The position numbers and the translations under genes were made by a program. From the NCBI GenBank assembly GCA_902477615.1, contig CABSHY010000001.1, forward strand, positions 1 to 32,249: a stretch of 32,249 nucleotides of DNA, read 5' to 3'. Positions 8,012 to 16,127 of this stretch are shown here, piece after piece (position 1 is the stretch's first letter; every line of letters begins with the position of its first letter). Source of the DNA: an uncultured Sutterella sp. GTDB lineage: Bacteria > Pseudomonadota > Gammaproteobacteria > Burkholderiales > Burkholderiaceae_F. Under the pieces are notes generated by a model that saw nothing but the letters and a program-made list of their open reading frames with translations, ran no database searches and had not been told where the DNA came from.

Positions 8012-9116
8012 TTGACTTCTCCCGAACGATGTCAACGCGAGTACAAGCATCAAATGCGGTCGCTATCATCGATAAACCGCTTTCCATGGCGTTGTCATCG
8101 TTAATGTATTTGTGAGCATAGTGATTCATCTGTTCAATCATGGGGCCACGATTTTGAAAGCTCCATTCCGTGGGCGCGATGATGTGCAAATTTTGCACTT
8201 CGTCTTTATTGAGCGAGAGCATATGAATCAAGGTGCCACGAGCCGTTTCAACCAAGCAAAGGCCATAACCCTTGGGATGGTGATATGCATGCACATCAAA
8301 AAGGGGCAATTCACCCGCGACAAAATGCTGCAACTCCAAAAGCCGTGCCTGAATGAGGTTTTTGATGTTAAAGCTCTCTCGGGCAAGGCTCACCTCCCTG
8401 CGATCACGCAGTCTTGCAATGGCGCCTGTGATTCGTGGTGTTTGCAGTTGAGGTGTCAAAGCAAAACCGGGGTTGGCAACAAGCGCTTGCATGAGTGCCT
8501 CAAGGGTTTCTGGCTTTTGAAGTTCACTGGGTAATAAAAGCGCGTCGCCCGAGATGGCGGGCAAGCTATTGAATCGATCATAGGCCTGCGTGATAGCGCC
8601 AATGGCTTTCGTTTCTCGCATAAACCAAAGCGTGGCAAAAGCGCGCGTGTCATCAAAAAGGTCATCAACGGCCAAGCCAAAATTATCTCTAGAAGACAAG
8701 GTCCAGAGGCGCTCTTTTAATGCTCCCAAGGTTTTAAGCGTTTCAGCACTCGCCCGGGTGTGATAAACAAAGGCATTAAAGTCCAAACAGATGACCCTGA
8801 GCGTTTCCAAAATGGCTTCCACCGTGATGAGCATTTGTGCATTTCGAATCTGACGCTCATCAAAGAAGTGATTCACGGAGCTAAAGGTTTCGCAGTTCAA
8901 ACGACCGGGGAGAAATCCCGCTTTATAAGCAAAATCAAACGCCGTGCTTTGCGCAATGGGGCAAAGCCCAAGAAGTGATCGGAGCATCGATTTGGCAAAA
9001 GGGGCCGTTTTGCCGGCAATCGCCATCGAAATCGCACGCGTGCGGTGATTGATGAGTTCAATCGCCGGGGAGTCACTAGGGGCACGGTTGATTTTGAGGG
9101 TGATGGCGTTATTCAT
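8004..9116 (-). CDS. hupK: HupK/HoxV-like large-subunit mimic, hydrogenase maturation
   Basis: A 370-residue relative of the [NiFe] large subunit that cannot be an enzyme. In place of the RxCGxC site it has LLGLCPIAQSTAF (about 48-60), and near the C-terminus AFDAC in place of DPCxxC. The segment ARGTLIHMLSLNKDEVQNLHIIAPTEW (split here by eye) mirrors the region of the true large subunit around GALGHWCVIKD and IVPTTWNASPR. HupK/HoxV proteins are thought to act as a scaffold or transfer platform for Fe(CN)2CO in membrane-bound hydrogenases, especially oxygen-tolerant ones. It lies between the HybE-like gene and hypA in one operon. Confidence 0.85.
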   Translation of the reverse strand: MNNAITLKINRAPSDSPAIELINHRTRAISMAIAGKTAPFAKSMLRSLLGLCPIAQSTAFDFAYKAGFLPGRLNCETFSSVNHFFDERQIRNAQMLITVEAILETLRVICLDFNAFVYHTRASAETLKTLGALKERLWTLSSRDNFGLAVDDLFDDTRAFATLWFMRETKAIGAITQAYDRFNSLPAISGDALLLPSELQKPETLEALMQALVANPGFALTPQLQTPRITGAIARLRDRREVSLARESFNIKNLIQARLLELQHFVAGELPLFDVHAYHHPKGYGLCLVETARGTLIHMLSLNKDEVQNLHIIAPTEWSFQNRGPMIEQMNHYAHKYINDDNAMESGLSMIATAFDACTRVDIVREKSNA

Positions 9117-9127
9117 TTAAATTCTCT

Positions 9128-9652
9128 TTATTTCCAAGGTTTAGCAAAGAAATCCCTTCTTGAGGCGGATGTTTTTTCAAAGGGCGTTTTTTCAGGTGTC
9201 AAAGGTGTTCCCGCTTCTTCTTTGATGGCAATGGTCTTATTGGACATCATCAAAGAAAGGGCCTGCGAGGCAATGGCCTCTGCCGTTTTTTGATCCGGAA
9301 TGTCTGTGAGCGGACTCATCAGACTGCAAGCCAAATATCTACCCAATACGGTGTCATCAATACCCATAAAGCTAAAGGGGCCGGCGGGCAGTTGAAGGGC
9401 GGTCACTTTGGTCACGGGGACATCAAGCCACGTCTTGGCATCCCCACAGGCAAAGACCACCAAAATGGACCAAGGGGTGACAACGGCACCGATCCAATGT
9501 TGATGGTAGCGTGTGAAACCGAACGCTCGAACATGAATCTTCGGGTTGCAGATGGGAAGCCCACGCATGCGGCTTTGGGCAATTTGTCGAAAGCCTTCTT
9601 CGAAGTGTCGCTCCGGAGAGCGTTGCCAGACGTAAACGTCAGAAGTAGTCAC
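9128..9652 (-). CDS. hupJ: HybE/HupJ/HoxT-family hydrogenase chaperone
   Basis: A 174-residue protein with the family core FGFTRYHQHWIGAVVTPW, then GPFSFMGID, and a C-terminal SRRDFFAKPW. Members help folding or Tat proofreading of the hydrogenase before export. The rubredoxin domain that some relatives carry is absent here; a separate rubredoxin is encoded at 15885. The start is GTG at 9652, supported by AAGGGAG six bases upstream. It is the first gene of the leftward operon and shares an intergenic region with the small-subunit gene. Confidence 0.85.
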   Translation of the reverse strand: MTTSDVYVWQRSPERHFEEGFRQIAQSRMRGLPICNPKIHVRAFGFTRYHQHWIGAVVTPWSILVVFACGDAKTWLDVPVTKVTALQLPAGPFSFMGIDDTVLGRYLACSLMSPLTDIPDQKTAEAIASQALSLMMSNKTIAIKEEAGTPLTPEKTPFEKTSASRRDFFAKPWK

Positions 9653-9924
9653 GTTGAGCTCCCTTTTCCTGAAGATGATTTTTTAGGTTACCGCAATTTC
9701 AATAGATATAAGCTATAAGAGCATGGCAATTTGGGTATTTCAGCAAATGATTTGCAACCAAATGTCAAATTGTGAATTTATGCCACCTAAGTGGTAGAAA
9801 AGCGGGTAGAAGAAGGGGTTATGTTCAGACTATTTAAAGGCTACAATGAAAAAGTCGAAGCAATTGGCTGCTCCGATAAAGACTCGTTCAATTTTCGTAT
9901 AAACGAGCGAAGGAGAACCCCCCT
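9653..9924. promoter_or_regulatory. Divergent hydrogenase control region
   Basis: This 272-base gap separates the leftward hup/hyp operon from the rightward structural operon and must contain both promoters. Visible elements are a perfect 6-1-6 inverted repeat, GCAAATGATTTGC (9743-9755), framed by TTTGG and CCAAA; a small CCAC-CTAA-GTGG hairpin near 9783-9794; an extended -10-like GGCTACAAT ending at 9847 with no good -35; and a 6-bp hairpin (9883-9888 with 9902-9907) just before the small-subunit ribosome-binding site. I see no convincing FNR or sigma-54 site. A short open frame beginning at 9821 is probably not a gene. Confidence 0.55.
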
Positions 9925-11022
9925 ATGCACGAAACACAATACCAAGCTCTGCGTCGTCAAGGCGTCAGCCGCAGAAGCTTTCTTCAGTACTGTTAGCTGA
10001 CCGCCGCAAGCCTTGGGCTTGGAACGGCCGGTGCGCAAGAGATCGCTCATGCGATTGAAACCAAACCCAGAATGCCGGTAGTGTGGTTACACGGCTTGGA
10101 ATGCACTTGTTGTACTGAATCCTTTATCCGCTCTTACCACCCGGTGGCCAAAGACTTGGTCTTATCCATGATTTCGTTGGATTACGACGATACGATCATG
10201 GCGGCAGCCGGCCATCAAGCAGAAGCGGCTTTGGAAGAAACCATTACAAAGTACAAGGGCAACTACATTTTGGCTGTCGAAGGCAATATCCCGCTCAATG
10301 AAGACGGGGTGAACTGTATTCCAGGCGGTGAAACCTTCTTGAGAAAAATCCAACATGTCGCTAAAGACGCCAAGGCCGTGATCGGCTGGGGGTCTTGTGC
10401 GGCTTGGGGCTGTGTACAGGCAGCCAAACCCAATCCCACGAACGCAGTTCCTATTACAGAAATCATTAAAGATAAACCCATTGTTTTGGTACCGGGTTGC
10501 CCGCCGATTCCGGAAGTGATGTCTGCGGTGGTGACCTATATCCTTACCTATGATCGTATTCCGCCGCTTGACCGTTTAGGTCGCCCGAAGATGTTCTACG
10601 GTCAACGCATTCACGATAAGTGCTATCGTCGCGCTCACTTTGATGCCGGTCAGTTCGTTGAAAAATTCGATGACCAAGGCGCCAAGCTTGGCTACTGCCT
10701 CTATAAAGTGGGTTGCAAGGGTCCGACCACCTATAACGCTTGCTCTACCATCCGTTGGAATGAAGGTCTGTCTTGGCCGGTGCAATCCGGTCACGGCTGT
10801 ATCGGTTGTTCCGAACCCAACTTCTTTGATAAGGGTTCATTCTATGAACATGAAACCACTGTGTTGCCACCGGGCTTAGGCGGCATTGAAGCGACCGCCG
10901 ATAAGGTCGGTCTCGCAACAGTAGGTGTTGTCGGTGCTGCGGCGATTGCCCATGCAGCACTTTCAGCCGTTGCTCAAGCTCGAGCAAAAAAGACCAATAA
11001 AGATCTCGGGAGGGAAGAATAA
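9925..11022 (+). CDS. hyaA: [NiFe]-hydrogenase small subunit (oxygen-tolerant type), interrupted by an amber codon in its Tat signal
   Basis: Electron-transfer subunit of a membrane-bound uptake hydrogenase. From ATG 9925 (AGGAG at 9911-9915) the frame reads a classic twin-arginine leader, LRRQGVSRRSFLQYC, then TAG at 9994-9996, then LTAASLGLGTAGAQEIAHA and the full mature protein. E. coli HyaA and HoxK have Ser at the TAG position, so one base change (TCG to TAG) explains it. Counting through, the product would be 365 residues. Six cysteines (60, 62, 63, 158, 163, 192) match the spacing of the E. coli Hyd-1 proximal [4Fe-3S] cluster that gives oxygen tolerance. A C-terminal anchor helix follows (about 320-345). 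The next in-frame ATG (10072, inside the mature protein) has no ribosome-binding site and would give an unexported product. Confidence 0.93.
9994..9996 (+). other. In-frame TAG codon 24 in the hyaA signal peptide
   Basis: TAG lies between TGT (Cys23) and CTG (Leu25) in the hydrophobic start of the Tat signal. The frame is open and strongly conserved on both sides, so this is a substitution, not a frameshift. TAG is an ordinary stop in this genome: the DUF4143 ATPase, hypC, hyaB, the LapA-like gene and fbp in this window all end with it. Confidence 0.9.
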
Positions 11023-12785
11023 TGGCAGACCGTCGAATTGTAGTGGACCCTGTAACGCGCATCGAAGGTCACCTTCGTGTTCAAGCCGTCTTGGGCAACA
11101 ATAATGTAATTACCGACTCTCAAAGTACAGGCACGATGTGGCGCGGCTTGGAAGTCATCTTAAAGGGGCGTGATCCCCGTGACGCCTGGGCGTTTGTCGA
11201 ACGTATCTGTGGTGTTTGCACGGGTATTCACGCCTTGGCCGCTGTCAGAAGCGTGGAAGATGCCATCGGCATCAAGATTCCGAAAAATGCCAACATCATC
11301 CGTAACTTGATGAATGCGACGCTTTATGCGCACGACCATATCGTTCACTTTTATCAACTCTCGGCCTTGGACTGGGTTGATGTGGTGAGCGCTTTGTCTG
11401 CAGATCCTCGTGAAGTCTCTGAACTTCAGAAGAAAATCAGCCCGCATCATCCGTTATCGTCCCCGGGCTACTTCCGTGACGTACAAAACCGTTTGAAGAA
11501 ATTTGTAGCTTCGGGTCAATTGGGGATTTTTGCTAACGGTTACTGGGGGCACCCGGCAATGAAATTGCCCGCCGCCGTCAATTTGTTGGCTGTGACGCAC
11601 TACTTGGAAGCGTTGGACTTCCAAAAAGAAATCATCAAAATCCATACGATTTTGGGTGGCAAGAACCCTCACCCGAATTATTTGGTGGGCGGTGTTGCCT
11701 GTCCGATCAATATGCATGAAACGGGTGCTGCGGGTAACATGATCAATGAAGTGACCATGAACTATATGCGAGACATCGCACAGCAAACCGTGGCCTTTGT
11801 TGAAAATGTGTACTTGCCTGACATTAAGGCCATTGCATCGTTTTATCCGGAATGGTTTAAGTACGGTGGCGGTTTGGTGAAGAAAAACGTGCTCTGCTAC
11901 GGTGACTTCCCGGAAATTGCCAATGACTGGTCTGAAAAATCGTTGCAAATGCCCATGGGTGCGATTATCGATGGTGATTTAACGCGCGTTCATGATGTGG
12001 ATTTACGCGATCTCAATCAAATTCAAGAATTTGTGGATCACTCCTGGTACAAGTACCCCGAAGGTCAAAAGGGTTTGCACCCGTGGGAAGGTGTGACCGA
12101 TCAAGCCTTTGAATTGTCCGAAGGTTCCGTCGGCACGAACACCAAGTTTGATTGGTTGGGTGAGGCAGGCAAATACTCTTGGATCAAGAGCCCGCGCTGG
12201 AAGGGCCACATGATGGAAGTCGGTCCCTTGGCTCGCTTGATTGTTTCAGTGGCCAAAGACGTGAAGCACTTTAAAGAACCGGCACTTGATTTGTTGAAAG
12301 AACTTAACCTTCCTTTGGAAGCCGTTTATTCAACCTTGGGTCGCCATGCGGCACGCGCCTTGGAATGCCAATGGGTTGCTCACAAGATGGTGCAATACGT
12401 TGACGACTTGGTGGCCAATATTCGCTTAGGCGATGAAGTCGCTGCCAACATGGAATTCTGGGAACCGAAGACTTGGCCCAAGGAATGCCGTGGGGTGGGC
12501 TTCTGTGAAGCACCTCGCGGAGCATTGGGTCACTGGTGCGTGATTAAAGACACGCGTATTGCCAACTGGCAAGCCATTGTGCCCACCACTTGGAATGCCT
12601 CACCGCGTTCCGAAGAAGGTCAACAAGGCGCCTTTGAGACGAGCCTCATCGGTACGCCCATGGCCGATCCCCATCGCCCGTTGGAAATTATTCGCACTAT
12701 TCACAGTTTCGACCCGTGTCTGGCTTGTGCCACGCACTTGTTAGACCCTGAAGGGCATGAACTTTGTGACGTTCGCGTGCGCTAG
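11022..12785 (+). CDS. hyaB: [NiFe]-hydrogenase large subunit
   Basis: Catalytic subunit (587 residues) that splits H2 at the Ni-Fe(CN)2CO site on the outer face of the membrane. Both active-site motifs are intact: RICGVCTGIHA (near residue 62) and DPCLACATH near the C-terminus. The tail after that His (LLDPEGHELCDVRVR) is the extension removed by the HyaD protease after nickel insertion. There is no signal peptide; it is exported together with the small subunit, so its export depends on the leader that carries the TAG. The ATG overlaps the small-subunit stop by one base, indicating translational coupling, and it ends with TAG. Confidence 0.98.
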   Translation: MADRRIVVDPVTRIEGHLRVQAVLGNNNVITDSQSTGTMWRGLEVILKGRDPRDAWAFVERICGVCTGIHALAAVRSVEDAIGIKIPKNANIIRNLMNATLYAHDHIVHFYQLSALDWVDVVSALSADPREVSELQKKISPHHPLSSPGYFRDVQNRLKKFVASGQLGIFANGYWGHPAMKLPAAVNLLAVTHYLEALDFQKEIIKIHTILGGKNPHPNYLVGGVACPINMHETGAAGNMINEVTMNYMRDIAQQTVAFVENVYLPDIKAIASFYPEWFKYGGGLVKKNVLCYGDFPEIANDWSEKSLQMPMGAIIDGDLTRVHDVDLRDLNQIQEFVDHSWYKYPEGQKGLHPWEGVTDQAFELSEGSVGTNTKFDWLGEAGKYSWIKSPRWKGHMMEVGPLARLIVSVAKDVKHFKEPALDLLKELNLPLEAVYSTLGRHAARALECQWVAHKMVQYVDDLVANIRLGDEVAANMEFWEPKTWPKECRGVGFCEAPRGALGHWCVIKDTRIANWQAIVPTTWNASPRSEEGQQGAFETSLIGTPMADPHRPLEIIRTIHSFDPCLACATHLLDPEGHELCDVRVR

Positions 12786-12794
12786 GAGGTCAAT

Positions 12795-13505
12795 ATGAAA
12801 ATTGATCCCGTCACCTTTGAGGTTGACGCCTCGCAAGGCACGCAACCGATTTATGTCTGGGAGGCTCCTGTTCGAGTCTGGCACTGGGCAATGGCAGCGT
12901 GCATGTTTGTCATGATCGTGACCGGTTTCTTAATTGGTGAACCGTTGGTAGCTAATTTGGGGAACACTTGGGCTACGTATGACTTTGGCTACATTCGTTT
13001 GGCACACTTTGTGGCCGGGATGATTTTTGCGGCTTTGTTTGTCTATCGCCTCTATTGGGCTATTGTAGGCAATCGCTACGCTCGCATGATTTTCATTCCG
13101 CCCTTGTGGTCATTGAAGTGGTGGAAAGGCGTTTGGTCTCAAGTGCTCTACTACCTCTTTTTGAAAAAGACGGCACCTGAATACGCCGGCCACAATCCGC
13201 TTGCGCAATTGGCGATGTTCTCCATGTTTGTTCTCGGCAGCTTCGTGGTCATCATCACCGGTTTAGCCCTCTACGCCCAAGCTTGGGGGTGGGATACGGA
13301 TTGGATGATTTGGTTCGGTTGGGTATTCTCGTTGCTGGGCGATGTACAGACCGTGCGTACGGTGCACCATGCTTGTATGTATGTGTTCATCCTCTTCTCG
13401 ATTGCGCACATTTATATGTCCTTTAGAGAAGACGTCATGGGTGGAGCGACCACGCTTTCTTCCATGTCCACGGGTCTGCGCATGTTTAAAGAAAATCATC
13501 ATTAA
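12795..13505 (+). CDS. hyaC: Hydrogenase cytochrome b subunit
   Basis: Membrane di-heme cytochrome b of 236 residues that anchors the hydrogenase and passes electrons to quinone. Four hydrophobic segments are visible (about 30-50, 68-92, 138-162 and 187-209). Candidate heme ligands are His30 (in VWHWAM), His71 (LAHFVAG), His191/192 and His205. A strong AGGAGG lies in the gap after hyaB. A terminator follows the gene, so it closes the structural part of the operon. Confidence 0.96.
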   Translation: MKIDPVTFEVDASQGTQPIYVWEAPVRVWHWAMAACMFVMIVTGFLIGEPLVANLGNTWATYDFGYIRLAHFVAGMIFAALFVYRLYWAIVGNRYARMIFIPPLWSLKWWKGVWSQVLYYLFLKKTAPEYAGHNPLAQLAMFSMFVLGSFVVIITGLALYAQAWGWDTDWMIWFGWVFSLLGDVQTVRTVHHACMYVFILFSIAHIYMSFREDVMGGATTLSSMSTGLRMFKENHH

Positions 13506-13516
13506 TTTGGGTACAA

Positions 13517-13548
13517 AGAAAGCAAGGACAATTGCGGACTTGCTTTCT
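13517..13548 (+). other. Intergenic mRNA hairpin after hyaC
   Basis: A perfect 10-bp stem, AGAAAGCAAG (13517-13526) with CTTGCTTTCT (13539-13548), around a 12-base loop. No T-run follows, so it is more likely an mRNA-stabilising or processing element than a terminator. It sits just upstream of the terminator at 13561. Confidence 0.5.
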
Positions 13549-13560
13549 GACTTTCTGAAA

Positions 13561-13602
13561 CGCTCGCGATGTGACCTCTCTCATCATCGGCGGGCGTTTT
13601 TT
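13561..13602 (+). terminator. Rho-independent terminator or attenuator between hyaC and hyaD
   Basis: CGCTCGCGATG (13561-13571) pairs with CATCGGCGGGCG (13585-13596), giving 11 pairs with one G-T and one bulged G, followed by six T (13597-13602). It separates the structural genes hyaABC from the maturation genes hyaD onward, and may lower their expression relative to the subunits. Confidence 0.75.
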
Positions 13603-13630
13603 ACGCAGTGGGTTTCATAAAGGAAAAAGA

Positions 13631-14266
13631 ATGAGTAAAAACTTTCCAACTGAAGTGTTGGTATTAGGAATCGGAAACATTTTATGGGCCGACGAAGGCT
13701 TTGGTGTTAGAGCGGTCGAAGCGTTTCATCAGCGCTTTAAAGCAATCGATGGTGTTCGTGTGATGGACGGTGGCACGCTCGGCAACTACCTCATCAATGA
13801 CGTCACGGATTCGCGTCGCATTTTGCTTTTTGATTGTTGTGATCTTAAGGCTGAAGCCGGCACCTTGCGTGTGCTTCGCGACGATGACATTAAGCTTTGG
13901 TCGAGTACGAAAATTTCACCTCATCAAACGGGGATGAATGATGTGTTGGTCACTGCCGCTTTTGGCGGGTACGAACCTGAGGCATTGACTGTCATTGGCG
14001 TTCAACCGAAAGAGCTCAATGACTACGGTGGCAGTTTAACTGAGGTTGTCAAGGCAAAAGTAAACCAAGCGGTGGATTTGGCTCGAGAGGAACTCAAGAC
14101 GTGGGGTTTTGAGTTAAATGAGCGCGATGCGGATGAAGTCGTTGAGCCTTTGGGCTTTTCCTCTTTGGAGCTTGATCCCTATGAAACCGAACGCCCGAAA
14201 GAGACAGACGCTTGTCGGGTAGGGGATATTCGATTTTTAAAGACAGAGGATAAATCATGTGCATAG
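13631..14266 (+). CDS. hyaD: Hydrogenase maturation endopeptidase
   Basis: Nickel-dependent check protease that trims the large-subunit tail after His in DPCLACATH. The 211-residue protein has the expected metal-binding residues in GIGNILWADEGFG (Glu), LLFDCCDLK (Asp) and SPHQTGMNDVL (His). I chose ATG 13631, with AGGA six bases upstream. A longer frame from 13571 would add 20 unconserved residues that overlap the terminator. The C-terminal 30 or so residues are longer than in E. coli HyaD. Its end overlaps hupF by 10 bases. Confidence 0.95.
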   Translation: MSKNFPTEVLVLGIGNILWADEGFGVRAVEAFHQRFKAIDGVRVMDGGTLGNYLINDVTDSRRILLFDCCDLKAEAGTLRVLRDDDIKLWSSTKISPHQTGMNDVLVTAAFGGYEPEALTVIGVQPKELNDYGGSLTEVVKAKVNQAVDLAREELKTWGFELNERDADEVVEPLGFSSLELDPYETERPKETDACRVGDIRFLKTEDKSCA

Positions 14267-14601
14267 CCATTCCCAAGAAAGTCCTGTCCGTTAAGAAAGT
14301 AGCCGGTGGCCAAGTGGCCATGGTTGAAGGCAATGCGGGCGAAGAAAAGATTGATATCTCCCTTTTGGATGCTGTGAAAGAAGGTGACTACATTCTTGTT
14401 TTCCGCTCGGTTGCCTTGCGTAAAATCGATAAGGCAGAAGCCAATCAAATTTCGGAAGCTTTAAAGTGTGTGGATGCGGTGATGAGAGGAGAGGGTGACG
14501 TTGCTACGATTGAAAGTGGTTTTGGCGACCTTATTCACGAAGAGCCTCAGTTGCCCGAACACTTAAAGTCACTGGTTGGCAAGAAAACGCTTGAGGATTA
14601 A
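14257..14601 (+). CDS. hupF: HupF/HoxL-type HypC paralogue
   Basis: A 114-residue HypC-like chaperone: it begins MCIAIPKKVLSV with Cys2 and has the body GDYILVFRSVALRKIDKAEA. A C-terminal extension of about 35 residues is typical of HupF/HoxL. HupF proteins are known to protect or deliver the cofactor to HupL-type large subunits under oxygen, working with HupK. Both are encoded here, consistent with an oxygen-tolerant enzyme. Confidence 0.92.
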   Translation: MCIAIPKKVLSVKKVAGGQVAMVEGNAGEEKIDISLLDAVKEGDYILVFRSVALRKIDKAEANQISEALKCVDAVMRGEGDVATIESGFGDLIHEEPQLPEHLKSLVGKKTLED

Positions 14602-14604
14602 CGC

Positions 14605-15069
14605 ATGGCAACGGTAAAAACAAACTACATTGACGATCAAAAGCACCCGGCTTTACTTCGTTTATTTGAGACCGAAGGTTTTTCTCATCTCAATGAGGAA
14701 AATCTGGACGCGTTTTTAGCAAAAGAAGGTTTAAAGCTTGCGATCTTTGCCGATAACCCCAATGACCGTAAAACAACGCTTGATATTGCGGTGATTGCAC
14801 CGGAATTAAAAAAAGCTTTTGAAGGCACTCTCGTTGAGACCGCTTGGGCAGACTTTAAAGTGGCTCGCAGTCTTGCGGCACGTTGGGGCTTGCGTTCAAT
14901 GCCATCCGTTGCGATCTTTATTGATGACGTATTTTGGGGCGCTGTTCAAGGTTTAAAAACGTGGGAAGAGTATTGTCGGTTGATTCCGGAAATTTTATTG
15001 CAGGAAAAGCCCGCACCCCGCACGATTGCGCTTCTTAATAAGGACGCATCGAGTGGTTGCGAGGAATAA
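14605..15069 (+). CDS. hyaE: HyaE/HupG/HoxO thioredoxin-fold chaperone
   Basis: A 154-residue protein with a thioredoxin-like fold but no CxxC pair (compare ARWGLRSMPSVAIFIDDVFWG). The family binds the Tat leader of the small-subunit precursor and proofreads it before export. Its natural partner is therefore the leader interrupted by TAG at 9994. It starts three bases after hupF and lies in the same operon. Confidence 0.88.
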   Translation: MATVKTNYIDDQKHPALLRLFETEGFSHLNEENLDAFLAKEGLKLAIFADNPNDRKTTLDIAVIAPELKKAFEGTLVETAWADFKVARSLAARWGLRSMPSVAIFIDDVFWGAVQGLKTWEEYCRLIPEILLQEKPAPRTIALLNKDASSGCEE

Positions 15070-15079
15070 GGAAATAATT

Positions 15080-15880
15080 ATGAGTATGCATCACACTTCC
15101 ATTCGTTGGGCCAATGTTGATTTGGATCGTGAGACGGAATTGGCCGCGATTAAAGAAACCATTGAGCTTGTTGAGAAAATCAAAAGAGCTCTGAAATCGG
15201 GTGTTGAACTTCAACAATCGGAAAATCTTTGTACGATTGACTTTGATACGTTTGAGTCAGAGCACATGGATTTTATTTTGGCAACGTTAGGCGTGGGTGA
15301 AGCACGTATTGTTTTGCGTAAAGACGATGTGCGCATGGCTGAAACCGGAATCAGTGGTGTGTGGCGAGTGCAAGAAAAGGGTGTCCAACGCTTTGAAGTC
15401 TCATGCCTGCCCTTACCCTTATTGAATGCCCTAAAAGCTTCCTGTGCGCCATTAGTGACGCCTGAGGCTGTCCCTGAAGGTGTGTTCGTCGCACCTGCGG
15501 TTTTAAAGGAGTTAGAACACGCTCAAGGCAACGTCAAACTTGATCAAATCTCCTTTGATCCACCCTACATGGTGGAGCTAACGCGTCAACCGTTATCCGA
15601 TATTGATAAAGATTATTTGACAGCGGCGTTAGGGGTTGGTGATGTTGCGATTGAACTCTCCGGTTTTGCGAATGCCAATATCCAAAGTACGCAATACCAA
15701 GGTATTTGGCGCAACACCATTTTGAATAATGCCGGCAAAGAATTGTTAGACTCTTATGTGGTAACACGTATTCCGCCTGAAGTGCCCAGTGCACCTGAAG
15801 AGATGGCCGATTCCATCGCACAATGCGATGAAATCATTGAGTGGCTCAACGAGGACATGGAGCGCGACACACGGGAGTAA
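15080..15880 (+). CDS. hyaF: HyaF/HupH/HoxQ hydrogenase maturation protein
   Basis: A 266-residue accessory protein that acts with HyaE in assembly of the small subunit. The typical C-terminal region is recognisable (GIWRNTILNNAGKELLDSYVV, read as two halves, then PEVPSAPEEMADSI and EIIEWLNEDM). An apparent duplication is visible: two related halves each carry a LGVGDV/LGVGEA and GVWRV/GIWRN motif. I chose ATG 15080, with AAGGA at 15068-15072, instead of an upstream in-frame ATG that overlaps hyaE. Confidence 0.9.
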   Translation: MSMHHTSIRWANVDLDRETELAAIKETIELVEKIKRALKSGVELQQSENLCTIDFDTFESEHMDFILATLGVGEARIVLRKDDVRMAETGISGVWRVQEKGVQRFEVSCLPLPLLNALKASCAPLVTPEAVPEGVFVAPAVLKELEHAQGNVKLDQISFDPPYMVELTRQPLSDIDKDYLTAALGVGDVAIELSGFANANIQSTQYQGIWRNTILNNAGKELLDSYVVTRIPPEVPSAPEEMADSIAQCDEIIEWLNEDMERDTRE

Positions 15881-15884
15881 ATCC

Positions 15885-16127
15885 ATGAGTGAAGTGGAAC
15901 GCATTGACGAAATGCTTGATCGCTTAAATCGAGAACGTGCGCAAAAGACGAAGAAAATGCAATGCAAGGTCTGTTGGTACGTCTACGATGAAGCATTGGG
16001 TTGTGAAGAGTTTGATATTGACCCTGGGGTGAGTTTTAACGATTTGCCCGAGCATTTCACGTGTCCGAATTGTGGCAACGATAAGTCCGCCTTTTTACCT
16101 CTAGACGACGCAGAGAGCGCATTGTGA
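15885..16127 (+). CDS. hupI: HupI/HoxR-type rubredoxin
   Basis: An 80-residue rubredoxin with an extra helical N-terminus (about 23 residues) and two iron-binding pairs, CKVCWYVYDEALG and CPNCGNDKSAF. In other bacteria this hydrogenase-linked rubredoxin helps build the special proximal cluster of the small subunit under oxygen. I chose ATG 15885 (MSEVERIDEM), with GGGAG seven bases upstream. The longer upstream frame runs inside hyaF. The stop overlaps the next start as GTGA. Confidence 0.95.
   Translation: MSEVERIDEMLDRLNRERAQKTKKMQCKVCWYVYDEALGCEEFDIDPGVSFNDLPEHFTCPNCGNDKSAFLPLDDAESAL

Noticed and set aside
8112..8534. Long plus-strand frame opposite hupK
   Set aside because: Shadow of the real minus-strand gene; no family resemblance and no ribosome-binding site.
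9994..9996. Genome-wide reassignment of TAG, or pyrrolysine
   Set aside because: Five other genes in the window end with TAG at sensible positions, and a signal peptide is not a place where pyrrolysine is known.
9791..10000. A 69-codon frame before the hydrogenase genes
   Set aside because: It overlaps the small-subunit leader in another frame, has no family resemblance, and is probably leader sequence.
10072..11022. Small subunit starting at the first ATG after the TAG
   Set aside because: There is no ribosome-binding site, the ATG falls inside the conserved mature region, and it would remove the twin-arginine leader that is plainly encoded upstream.
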